A DNA stretch of 64,000 bases from Vibrio cincinnatiensis (GTDB lineage Bacteria > Pseudomonadota > Gammaproteobacteria > Enterobacterales > Vibrionaceae). Both the position numbers and the translations under genes were made by a program. Each line of letters starts with the position of its first letter. Position 1 is the first letter of the stretch. The notes beneath the pieces are model-generated. The model worked only from the letters and a program-made list of their open reading frames with translations, made no database searches and had not been told where the DNA came from. This document shows positions 18,396-26,847 of this stretch, one piece after another. The DNA lies in NCBI RefSeq assembly GCF_022113815.1, contig NZ_SGOM01000003.1, forward strand, positions 248,001 to 312,000. Reading direction: 5' to 3'.

Positions 18396-20135
18396 ATGTA
18401 TACACTACGTCCTTACCAAGCGGATTCCGTCAAAGCCGTGATTCACTATTTTCGTCACCATTCCACACCAGCGGTGATCGTATTACCAACAGGTGCAGGA
18501 AAAAGCCTGGTCATCGCCGAACTCGCTCGCTTAGCAAAAGGGCGCGTGTTAGTTCTGGCGCATGTCAAAGAATTGGTTGAGCAAAATTACGCCAAATATG
18601 AAGGTTATGGGCTTACTGGAGGAATTTACTCCGCAGGATTAGGACGAAAGGACACCGAGCATTCCGTTGTTTTCGCCTCAGTTCAGTCTGTCGCACGTAA
18701 TTTAACAGATTTCACTGATCAATTTTCGCTCCTCGTCATTGATGAGTGCCACCGAGTCCCGGATGATAAAAATAGCAGTTACCAAAAAGTTATTGCACAC
18801 CTCTTATCCTTAAACCCAGGAATGAAAGTGCTTGGCTTAACGGCTACCCCTTATCGATTAGGCATGGGGTGGATATATCAATACCACACCCGAGGGTTAG
18901 TTCGCAGTGAAGAGCCCCGTTTTTTTCAAGATTGTATCTTTGAGCTGCCCATTCACTACTTGCTCGATGAAGGCTTTTTAACTCCCGCAAGGCTGATTGA
19001 TGCCCCTGTACTCAGTTATGATTTTTCACAAATCAAGCCCACCAGTACAGGACGTTATAAGGAATCTGAACTCGATCTCGTCATTGAGCAGTCCAAGCGG
19101 GCCACCCCACAGATTATTGAACAAGTTATTAGGCTCGCAAAAGGAAAACGGGGAGTAATGATCTTTGCCGCCACCGTGCGCCACGCTCAAGAAATCCTCA
19201 GCTTATTGCCTTCTGAACAGGCAGCAATCGTGATCGGTGATACGACTTCACATGAGCGTGATTTGATTATTCAACGTTTCAAACAACAAGAAATCCTTTT
19301 TTTAGTCAATGTATCTGTACTCACTACAGGGTTTGATGCTCCTCATGTGGATCTTATCGCCATCTTACGTCCCACGGAATCGGTCAGTTTATATCAACAA
19401 ATTATTGGTCGAGGCCTAAGGTTATCACCCGGAAAGACAGAGTGCCTGATTTTGGATTACGCAGGAAATCGCTATGACTTATACCAACCTGAAGTCGGTG
19501 ATCCCAAACCGGACTCTAACAGTGAAATTATTACTATCCCCTGCCCAGCTTGTGGCTTTAATAACAACTTTTGGGGGAAATTAGATGAAAATGACTTTCT
19601 AATTGAACATTATGGACGCCGTTGCCAAGGTTATTTCGAGGATAAGGAAACCGGAGAACGAGAACATTGTGGCTATCGTTTTCGAGCTAAATATTGTTCA
19701 GAGTGTGGCGCAGATAATGATATTGCCGCACGAATTTGTCATGAATGTGGAGCCACACTGGTCGATCCGGATAAAAAATTAAAAGAAGCGCTCAATTTAA
19801 AAGATGCGTTAGTGTTTGAATGCTTGTCGATGGAACTCTCAGTTCATAAAGATAATCAAGGGAAAAACCACCTGAAAGTGACTTATCAGGGAGAAAATAA
19901 TGCGTTAGTACATGAATTTTGGTCATTAACCACCATCAAACAGAAAACCACATTCAAACAACGTTTTGTTCGCCCCCATCTAGCTGATAAACATCGCCCG
20001 TTTACCGCAGCCACTCCCAGTAAAGTAGTTGAAAATCAACACCGGTTTCGCCCCCCGCAATTTGTTATCGCACGAAAAGAGGGTCGCTTTTGGCGTTTAC
20101 GAGATAAAATTTTTGACGATGAGCTCACCCGTTAA
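18396..20135 (+). CDS. radD: DNA repair helicase RadD (YejH)
   Basis: A 579-residue superfamily 2 helicase. Walker A is PTGAGKS (near residue 29), motif II is DECHR, motif III is LTATPYR and motif VI is QIIGRGLR. After the helicase core come two cysteine clusters (CPACGF...CG and CSECGADN...CHECGA) that should bind zinc. RadD acts with RecA and SSB in recombination intermediates in E. coli. Its position upstream of rplY and divergent from rsuA matches the enterobacterial order. I see no clear ribosome binding site before the ATG. Confidence 0.93.
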   Translation: MYTLRPYQADSVKAVIHYFRHHSTPAVIVLPTGAGKSLVIAELARLAKGRVLVLAHVKELVEQNYAKYEGYGLTGGIYSAGLGRKDTEHSVVFASVQSVARNLTDFTDQFSLLVIDECHRVPDDKNSSYQKVIAHLLSLNPGMKVLGLTATPYRLGMGWIYQYHTRGLVRSEEPRFFQDCIFELPIHYLLDEGFLTPARLIDAPVLSYDFSQIKPTSTGRYKESELDLVIEQSKRATPQIIEQVIRLAKGKRGVMIFAATVRHAQEILSLLPSEQAAIVIGDTTSHERDLIIQRFKQQEILFLVNVSVLTTGFDAPHVDLIAILRPTESVSLYQQIIGRGLRLSPGKTECLILDYAGNRYDLYQPEVGDPKPDSNSEIITIPCPACGFNNNFWGKLDENDFLIEHYGRRCQGYFEDKETGEREHCGYRFRAKYCSECGADNDIAARICHECGATLVDPDKKLKEALNLKDALVFECLSMELSVHKDNQGKNHLKVTYQGENNALVHEFWSLTTIKQKTTFKQRFVRPHLADKHRPFTAATPSKVVENQHRFRPPQFVIARKEGRFWRLRDKIFDDELTR

Positions 20136-20350
20136 CATTAAAAGCTGCCGAACCCATACCAAGCACAGAGATTATCCCCTTACTTTCCCCCGATTTCAGA
20201 TGATTTTTATTGCTCATCATCTCTATGAATGCTAGTATCCGCGCTCGTTTTGATGACAACGATTTTTTGTTTTTCAAAACAATACAACAGCACAAGGTCG
20301 CATTGTTGCTGTTATCCTTTTGTTTTTTACTAATTTTGAGAGTAAATACT

Positions 20351-20629
20351 ATGAAATTCAATGCAGTAGTACGTACTGAGCTAGGTAAAGGTGCGAGCCG
20401 CCGCCTACGTCACGCTGGTCAATTCCCTGCTATCGTTTACGGTGGTGAAGCTGCGCCAGTTTCTATCGCTCTGAAACACGATGACGTTATCAACCAAATG
20501 GACAAGCCTGAGTTCTACGAAGGCATCATCCTAGTTATCGATGGCCAAGAAGTGAAAGTTAAGCCTCAAGACGTTCAACGTCACGTGTTCAAGCCAAAAG
20601 TTGAGCACATGGACTTCATCCGCATCTAA
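20351..20629 (+). CDS. rplY: 50S ribosomal protein L25
   Basis: A 92-residue L25 of the short, single-domain type that binds 5S r[26 protein letters not shown] is the family signature and the protein ends [13 protein letters not shown]. The correct start is the ATG at 20351; the open frame extends upstream to 20210 but that part is not L25-like. The 215 bases after radD probably contain its own promoter. It is followed by a strong terminator at 20719-20760. Confidence 0.97.
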   Translation: MKFNAVVRTELGKGASRRLRHAGQFPAIVYGGEAAPVSIALKHDDVINQMDKPEFYEGIILVIDGQEVKVKPQDVQRHVFKPKVEHMDFIRI

Positions 20630-20718
20630 TTCCCTACCAAGGAATTCGTTGGATAAAATCCAGCCTTTTGCATACATAAGATGACCCGGCCTTACCAACC
20701 GATCAATCTAAAAATTAG

Positions 20719-20760
20719 AACCCCCGATGCTACCAACATCGGGGGTTTGCCGTTTTATTT
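20719..20760. terminator. Bidirectional terminator between rplY and fumC
   Basis: AACCCCCGATG (20719-20729) pairs with CATCGGGGGTT (20737-20747). The plus strand continues TTGCCGTTTTATTT and the minus strand CTAATTTTTAG, so it can serve both convergent genes. Confidence 0.85.
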
Positions 20761-20788
20761 CACTGAATAACATCGTCCAAAAATTGAT

Positions 20789-22171
20789 TTATGCCATTCC
20801 TCCAATCGTTAGCGCTTTCGGATCAAGGTATTTTTCTAATTCACTTCTGCTCAAGTTAGTTTCGATTTCGGCTACATCGATAATAGCTTTGCCCTCTTGG
20901 TAAGCTTTTTTCACGATTTCGGCAGCTTTCAGATAGCCAATCACAGGGCTTAATGCTGTCATCAAGACTGGGTTTTGGGCAAGAACCTTATCAATGTTGT
21001 CTTGCCGCACTTTAAACGGCTTAATTGCTTTATCTGCCAATGAAATGCATGAATTCGTCAGAAGATGAATCGATTCCAGTAAGTTATGAGCCATTACTGG
21101 TAACATGACATTAAGCTGAAAGTTACCCGACTGGCCCGCAATCGTAATGGTGGTATCATTACCTATGACCTGTACCGATGCCATTGCTACAGCTTCAGGA
21201 ATCACGGGGTTTACTTTGCCAGGCATGATTGACGAGCCTGGTTGTAGAGCCTCTAACTCAATTTCCCCCAGTCCGGCAAGTGGGCCTGAATTCATCCAGC
21301 GCAAATCATTGGATATTTTAATCAAGGCAACCGCCAGTGTTTTTAATTGACCGGAAAGTGCAACAATTGCATCCTGACAGCTCAGGTTAAAATAGAAGTT
21401 ATCACTAGGTTCAAATGATAAGCCACTTAACTGGCTTAAATTATGACAGAAATTTTCAGCAAAATTTAAGTGTGAATTGATCCCAGTTCCGACAGCGGTT
21501 CCCCCCTGCCCCAAGGCTCTTACCGATTCCAAAGCTGCGGTTATTGACAGGGAGGCATGATGTATTTGCGCTTCCCAGCCACTTAATTCTTGGTTGAAAG
21601 TGATGGGCATAGCATCCATTAAATGAGTTCTGCCAGTTTTGACAATCCCGTTAAGTTCCCGCTGTTTGTTTCTGAGTGTTTCTATTAAATGGGTTAATGC
21701 CGGAATTAAGCATTTTTCGATGGTCATAACCGCACTCACCTGAATGGAAGTGGGTATTACATCATTACTGCTTTGCCCCATATTGACATGATCGTTAGGG
21801 CTGACTTGTTCGTTTGATATTTGGCTTGCCAGTGTCGAAAGGACTTCATTGATATTCATATTGGTACTGGTACCTGAACCAGTTTGAAACACATCAATGG
21901 GGAATTGATCATGATATTGCCCATCAATAATAGATTGTGCGGCGCTAATGATTGCCTTTGCGATGTGATGATTTAATGTCCCTAATTGAGCGTTTGTCTC
22001 TGCCGCAGCCTGTTTGATATACGCTAATGCAACAATCAGATCTTTAGGCATCTTGTATTCACTAATTTTGAAGTTATCGACTGCTCTTTGTGTTTGAGCC
22101 TGATAGAGAACATCTAAAGGAACGTTGATTTCACCCATACTATCTTTTTCAATACGAAATGCCTGACTCAT
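20789..22171 (-). CDS. fumC: Class II fumarate hydratase FumC
   Basis: A 460-residue FumC of normal length. The signature GSSIMPGKVNP is intact, as are TGSGTSTNMNINEV, the substrate-site regions NDHVNMGQSSNDVIPTSIQ and TGRTHLMDAMPITF. It converts fumarate and malate in the TCA cycle and, having no iron-sulfur cluster, stays active under oxidative stress or iron limitation. AAGGATTTTTT precedes the ATG. It is a single-gene unit facing rplY across a shared terminator. Aspartase belongs to the same superfamily, but the sequence fits FumC better. Confidence 0.93.
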   Translation of the reverse strand: MSQAFRIEKDSMGEINVPLDVLYQAQTQRAVDNFKISEYKMPKDLIVALAYIKQAAAETNAQLGTLNHHIAKAIISAAQSIIDGQYHDQFPIDVFQTGSGTSTNMNINEVLSTLASQISNEQVSPNDHVNMGQSSNDVIPTSIQVSAVMTIEKCLIPALTHLIETLRNKQRELNGIVKTGRTHLMDAMPITFNQELSGWEAQIHHASLSITAALESVRALGQGGTAVGTGINSHLNFAENFCHNLSQLSGLSFEPSDNFYFNLSCQDAIVALSGQLKTLAVALIKISNDLRWMNSGPLAGLGEIELEALQPGSSIMPGKVNPVIPEAVAMASVQVIGNDTTITIAGQSGNFQLNVMLPVMAHNLLESIHLLTNSCISLADKAIKPFKVRQDNIDKVLAQNPVLMTALSPVIGYLKAAEIVKKAYQEGKAIIDVAEIETNLSRSELEKYLDPKALTIGGMA

Positions 22172-22398
22172 AAAAAATCCTTAGCTCTGTTTACTCAGTT
22201 TCTTCGCATGTGTAATAGTATAGCGCGCCCTCCTTTAAGTGACGCTTTTCTGGCAACCAGGCTCGGGTGATAAAACGATGGCGTTTATATATCAAAAACT
22301 ACCGACATCAAACGTCACTATTTTAATCATGGCTATGCGCCTCTTTTAGAACAAGAGATTAAAAGATCATTCTCCCTTTTAAATAGCGAATATTTGCC

Positions 22399-22429
22399 AT
22401 CAACAACCCATATGGCACGAGTTGTTGAT
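22399..22429. repeat. Inverted repeat after the chemoreceptor gene
   Basis: ATCAACAAC (22399-22407) and GTTGTTGAT (22421-22429) flank a 13-base spacer that itself holds the palindrome CCATATGG. There is no T-run, so a terminator role is uncertain. Confidence 0.4.
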
Positions 22430-22446
22430 AAGGCTGTCTAGAATGG

Positions 22447-24387
22447 CTAATAAGCTAACGTAAACTCTTCCACTAGCGTTTTTAACTCGCTGGCAAGGCG
22501 AGCAATATCAGTACTAGAAGCGCGTGTTTGATCAGCCGCGGCAGCATTCTCTTCAGCAACCTGCTTAACATTAATGATGTTTTGATTGATGCTTTCAGAA
22601 ACAGAGCGTTGCTCTTCAGAAGCACTGGCAATCTGAATATTCATCTCAGTAATCACATCTACCGCTTCAGTAATAGAATTAAGAGCAGCACTGGTTCTAC
22701 GTGCGAGGTCGACACATTCATCAACTTGTACTGAACCCTGCTTCATCGAATCGACAGCAACTTGTGTCCCCTGTTGGAGCTGAACAATGATTTGTTCAAT
22801 TTCAGACGTTGAATTTTGAGTACGAGATGCCAGTGAGCGAACCTCATCCGCAACAACAGCAAAACCTCGCCCAGCCTCTCCGGCTCTAGCGGCCTCAATA
22901 GCCGCATTCAAAGCAAGTAGGTTGGTTTGATCTGCGATTTCTTTAATAACATTGAGAATAGAACTGATATTGAGCACTTCCTGCTCAACATGGTGAACAT
23001 TATCGGATGAGTCATTAACTATCTGGGCTAATGTATCAATCGAATTGACGGTATTATTGACAATTTTAGCACCACTTTCTGCTTCATCCGCAGCCACATG
23101 AGCAGAGTCAGAAGCTTGCGCCGCATTGTTGGCTACCTCAGCAACCGTTGCAGTCATTTGATTAATAGCGGTCGCAACTTGTTCGGTTTCTTCTTCTTGC
23201 GACATGATTCCACTGGTTGTTTGCTCTGTCACAACCGCCAGTTCTTGAGAAGAAGAAGCGAGTTCTTCACTAGCACGAGTGATAGTTATCATCATTCGAT
23301 TTAAACGAGAAGCGGCCATTTGAACAGCATTCAGCAACATTCCCATTTCATCTTCACTGGTTTTCCCTACCTGAATAGACAAATCGCCATCTGCTAATTT
23401 TTTTGCAAAATCAACAGCAAGATAAATCGGCTTAGTAATATTAATAGTAATAATATAGGTACTAATAATACCAGCAATGACAGCAATAGAATAAAAGGTC
23501 AAACTAAAACGGATGCTACTTGCTATAGACTCAATAACACTAGCACCAAGATCATCTAATTGTGCCTTAAAGGATTGTTCCATTCCTTTAATGGCTGTAA
23601 ATAGCTCACCACTGGTAACATCAATATTGCTGTTAGCAAGGTCAATATCATCTACAATCCCTTTACTGATATTACCTTGTTGAGATAAGTAGCGGATCTT
23701 GTCATTCAATAAAACATAATGTTCATTATCCGATAATTTTTTGCCAACAGCATCCAACTCTTGTTTAACAATATGCATTTGATCGTTGAATTTATTAAAT
23801 TCAAGTTCTCGTGAAGTAGCAATAAAGATATCTAATTTACTAAATGTAATTTCCATATCCGTTGCTATCTTAGATAGTGATAGCGTTAATGAATCATCAT
23901 TAATATCAAGAGTATAATCTTGTAAAACCTCAATATAATGACTAATTTCCTTCATTGTAGGAGCAATTTCAGATTCATAAAGCGTTGACTCTTTACGATA
24001 TAAATTAACAATATCCTTACTTCGATCTTCATAGATTACGATTGATTTTTTAACAATATCGACTTTTTCTCTATTCTCTACTTTACGAAGGAGGCTTTTT
24101 AAATAATCGAGCTGATCACGAACATCTGTTAAATCGCTTGAAAAGTTTTTAAGAAATGATTCATCTTTAGATAGGATGTATTTATCAACAGAACCATTAA
24201 TTGAACCAATCGTTGAGGAAATGTCAGAAACTAAATTGTTTTGCTTAACCAATAACTGATAGTTATCGATACTGTTGTCTGCATCATTCAAACTGGATAA
24301 TGTAATCATAACTGCCACGGATAGAAGTACAATCACACAACCAAATCCGAGCGCAATCTTAGTTGCAACTTTTAAATTTTTAAACAT
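22447..24387 (-). CDS. Methyl-accepting chemotaxis protein with a long helical sensor
   Basis: A 646-residue receptor. One membrane helix near the N-terminus (about residues 9-30) and a second near 300-320 enclose an approximately 270-residue all-helical periplasmic region, which suggests an HBM-type helical bimodular sensor rather than a Cache domain (inference from length and composition). A HAMP domain follows, then the signalling domain with the hairpin [40 protein letters not shown]. The ligand is unknown. I use the ATG at 24387 with TAAGGTG upstream; the frame extends 11 codons further to a TTG. Confidence 0.93.
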   Translation of the reverse strand: MFKNLKVATKIALGFGCVIVLLSVAVMITLSSLNDADNSIDNYQLLVKQNNLVSDISSTIGSINGSVDKYILSKDESFLKNFSSDLTDVRDQLDYLKSLLRKVENREKVDIVKKSIVIYEDRSKDIVNLYRKESTLYESEIAPTMKEISHYIEVLQDYTLDINDDSLTLSLSKIATDMEITFSKLDIFIATSRELEFNKFNDQMHIVKQELDAVGKKLSDNEHYVLLNDKIRYLSQQGNISKGIVDDIDLANSNIDVTSGELFTAIKGMEQSFKAQLDDLGASVIESIASSIRFSLTFYSIAVIAGIISTYIITINITKPIYLAVDFAKKLADGDLSIQVGKTSEDEMGMLLNAVQMAASRLNRMMITITRASEELASSSQELAVVTEQTTSGIMSQEEETEQVATAINQMTATVAEVANNAAQASDSAHVAADEAESGAKIVNNTVNSIDTLAQIVNDSSDNVHHVEQEVLNISSILNVIKEIADQTNLLALNAAIEAARAGEAGRGFAVVADEVRSLASRTQNSTSEIEQIIVQLQQGTQVAVDSMKQGSVQVDECVDLARRTSAALNSITEAVDVITEMNIQIASASEEQRSVSESINQNIINVKQVAEENAAAADQTRASSTDIARLASELKTLVEEFTLAY

Positions 24388-24920
24388 GAGAAATTTCGAC
24401 ACCTTACGATAAAAAATCAAATGTTTATTGTTTGGCCTGCTTTCATTTCGTAAAAGCTATCATTTAAATTAACTGCTTAAATTTATAGTAATAACATGAA
24501 TTATTCACACCAAAACTCATTAGCTTGATTGATAATCATCACATTAAACCATTATTTATATTGTCAATTATTAACCAAACAACAGTGACATCGAACTTAT
24601 TAAGCTACTTATGAATTATGTGAGATCGTTAACCATACTCTCATAAAGAATGAGCAAGAATCGTTCACTTTGTTTTTGTCAATAAGAATACTCCATTTTC
24701 AGGATATTCCTTCAAAATTATATCGTAGTTTGACTTTTTTTTATCTAAAAGCTTATAAGAAAACACAAAGATTAATAATGGAAATATAACTATTGGCGGT
24801 ATTTTAGACAGAGACATGAGAAGAAAAGTTTGATTGATTACACAAACCTTATATCTGGCAATCGTTTACCATAGAGGTTACAGCCATTATTTTTAATGAT
24901 AACTGTACTCATAGACGCAT
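24388..24920. other. AT-rich intergenic region with one possible small ORF
   Basis: About 530 AT-rich bases between two leftward genes. Apart from the possible 50-residue frame at 24665-24817 I see nothing recognisable. The chemoreceptor promoter should lie at its left end. Confidence 0.4.
24665..24817 (-). CDS. Possible 50-residue single-span membrane peptide
   Basis: An ATG frame of 50 codons beginning MSLSKIPPIVIFPLLIFVF. Residues about 6-24 are a continuous hydrophobic helix and the rest is polar and lysine-rich (DKKKSNYDIILKEYP and so on), a layout seen in small inner-membrane proteins. No good ribosome binding site precedes the ATG, and AT-rich DNA gives such frames by chance. It might also be a remnant of a longer gene. 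Treat as a candidate only. Confidence 0.3.
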   Translation of the reverse strand: MSLSKIPPIVIFPLLIFVFSYKLLDKKKSNYDIILKEYPENGVFLLTKTK

Positions 24921-25427
24921 TTAAATACTGAGCTTTTCGGACAATTCACTCAATGAGAAAGCAATCGCTTTACCTGCAGTATCAAGGTGAATAACATCAG
25001 AATTCCAAGGCTCATAATATCGGGCTTGAACCTGTTGCCAAGTCGGCTGCTGTAGGGTCGAGATAGAACAACGCCGAGTGTTAATCCTATATTCATGTTC
25101 AGCTAAATCAGAACATCTTATTTCAATATTAATAAACCGAGCACCTGTACTTTCTGCTACCTCCTGCCATTCATGACGAGTGAGTGCTATTGGGTTACAT
25201 GAATCAGCAATAACACAATTTCCCACGATAAGGTTGTCTTGCGCAATTCGATAACTCAGCCGATACCCCTCACTTTCAACCTTAAAATGGCATAAATCTC
25301 GCAGACCTTGCTCGACGGTGTCAATCCGCAAGTACACTGCACCGATTCGCTTAGCGAGCAATTGAGCTAATGTGGACTTCCCTGAGCCCGGAAGGCCAGA
25401 AAATATATATAATGTCGGAATACTCAC
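24921..25427 (-). CDS. AAA_33/zeta-like P-loop kinase
   Basis: A small P-loop kinase-like protein. Walker A is FSGLPGSGKST close to the N-terminus, and the following LRIDTVEQGLRD and VIADSCNPIALTRHEWQEVA resemble predicted kinases of the AAA_33 / zeta-toxin-like group. It may phosphorylate a small molecule; no antitoxin gene is adjacent, so a toxin role is not supported. I prefer the GTG at 25427, which has GGAGGTAAGA directly upstream and begins VSIPTLYIFSG as such kinases do. An ATG at 25547 would add 40 unconserved-looking residues and has a weak ribosome site. Confidence 0.75.
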   Translation of the reverse strand: MSIPTLYIFSGLPGSGKSTLAQLLAKRIGAVYLRIDTVEQGLRDLCHFKVESEGYRLSYRIAQDNLIVGNCVIADSCNPIALTRHEWQEVAESTGARFINIEIRCSDLAEHEYRINTRRCSISTLQQPTWQQVQARYYEPWNSDVIHLDTAGKAIAFSLSELSEKLSI

Positions 25428-25663
25428 TCTTACCTCCACTTCAGATCTAAGCGGCATTAAAGGATCAAGAATAGCACATGATGAATTTTCATCATGGATT
25501 TCTACTAGCACTGAGTTGCTTGTTCTAGAAATAGGGTGAGTGGTCATTGAAGCTCACGAACGAAACGCCCAAAGGCTAAAGCAAGAAAAAAACTGGAGTA
25601 AAAAGAAATGACGCACGGCACGAGACGCTTTACCGCAGAAAAAAGAAGCGTGGGGAAGATAAA

Positions 25664-25690
25664 AACAAAAAAAACGCCATAAGGCGCTTA
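25664..25690 (-). terminator. Terminator of the tRNA-Gly transcript
   Basis: On the minus strand GCGCC TTAT GGCG is followed by eight T residues, about 35 bases beyond the 3-prime end of the tRNA. Confidence 0.8.
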
Positions 25691-25722
25691 ATATTAAAAA
25701 AATGATAATTTATATAAGCCAT

Positions 25723-25797
<75 letters not shown>

Positions 25798-25934
25798 TTT
25801 GTTTGCTCTGGCTTGCTTACGGGATGTATATTGCCATATTTATGAGAAAAGAAAAGTCTTTTTTTTAGATTTTGTTTTGTTTGCTTGTAAAATAAACAAA
25901 ATGATATCAATAGGTTACTTTTAAAGCACTCAGA

Positions 25935-25965
25935 TAAAAAATAACCCCCCGTGAACGGGAGGTTA
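25935..25965 (-). terminator. Terminator of the DUF3332 lipoprotein gene
   Basis: On the minus strand AACCTCCCG TTCA CGGGGGGTT is followed by ATTTTTT. The stem has one G-T wobble. It lies 20 bases after the stop codon. Confidence 0.85.
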
Positions 25966-25985
25966 GGAGTCCGTCGTGACAGTGA

Positions 25986-26528
25986 TTAAATCTGAGAAGC
26001 TTGGATATAGGCATCCAACTCTTGATTACTCACAACCGTGATCAGTTCATCATCTAAATAGAACGCCACCGTTTCTTCGCCTTTTGTACCACGAAGTATT
26101 TTATGAGTACCATCAACGTAAGTTACTTCCATTTGTAGAGTCTGCTCATCTATTTGTTGCATGGTCGCTTTTTCAATCGGCAACACTTGAGTCTGCAATG
26201 GTGCATCCGTCAAGCCACTGTTTAGCTGATCGTTCACTTTAATAATGGCATCAGCAGGCATATCCACAACCGCAGGTGATTTTCCTGTAATAATGTTAGT
26301 TCCTGTCCAAAATTCAATAGAGTTGAAAATCAGTAAGTCTGCCACACTGGCTAAACCATAAACAGGAGCAAGTAGTAAGAACAAACCTTCACGCGCATAT
26401 CGGTTATCAACGATCTTTAAATTTGCTTTTGTCACCAGCCCAGTCGTGGCCATCTGCCCCATACAACCCGTTAGCATGCTAACACCTAGAGCAGCGGCGA
26501 CTGCTATTTTTACTGCTTTCTTATTCAT
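25986..26528 (-). CDS. DUF3332 domain lipoprotein
   Basis: A 180-residue protein with a lipoprotein signal: MNKKAVKIAVAAALGVSMLTGC, lipobox LTGC with the cysteine near residue 22. The mature part begins MGQMATTGLVTKANLKIVDNRYAREG and contains a hydrophobic stretch LLLAPVYGLASVADLLIF, features of the DUF3332 family found in Vibrio; function unknown. The ATG at 26528 is preferred over a GTG five codons earlier, because the signal peptide then starts normally. It is a single-gene unit with its own terminator. Confidence 0.85.
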   Translation of the reverse strand: MNKKAVKIAVAAALGVSMLTGCMGQMATTGLVTKANLKIVDNRYAREGLFLLLAPVYGLASVADLLIFNSIEFWTGTNIITGKSPAVVDMPADAIIKVNDQLNSGLTDAPLQTQVLPIEKATMQQIDEQTLQMEVTYVDGTHKILRGTKGEETVAFYLDDELITVVSNQELDAYIQASQI

Positions 26529-26847
26529 AATAATGTTTACCACTCAGTTTACGTGCTTTACCACAGATACGCCGCGATAATAGAGATTTGTACGCCCTGA
26601 AAAAATCTCTCATGCAAAATTTTACATGCTTCTGACTGACCACTGTAATTGACACCGCACACATCAACGGAACAAATAAATGCCACACCATCAATAACAG
26701 CCATTTTTCATCTCTGACAACTTCTTTTGCCAAAACAAGAAACTCACTTTGCTCTTAGATAATTTCCATACCATCAAAGCAAAATATTCGCATGCTCCCC
26801 TTATGCTTGCGTATACTTAGCACACATTCCATTATTTCTATGGCGAA
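26529..26847. other. Divergent intergenic region between the DUF3332 gene and cti
   Basis: About 320 bases that should hold the promoters of both divergent genes. A 70-codon minus-strand frame at 26521-26733 lacks an ATG start and a ribosome site, and I do not consider it a gene. No operator was recognised. Confidence 0.4.

Noticed and set aside
24921..25427. P-loop kinase considered as a zeta toxin of a toxin-antitoxin pair
   Set aside because: No antitoxin-like gene is adjacent and the sequence fits general AAA_33 kinases as well.
26521..26733. 70-codon minus-strand frame upstream of the DUF3332 gene
   Set aside because: It lacks an ATG and ribosome site and overlaps the start of the lipoprotein gene; composition is not protein-like.
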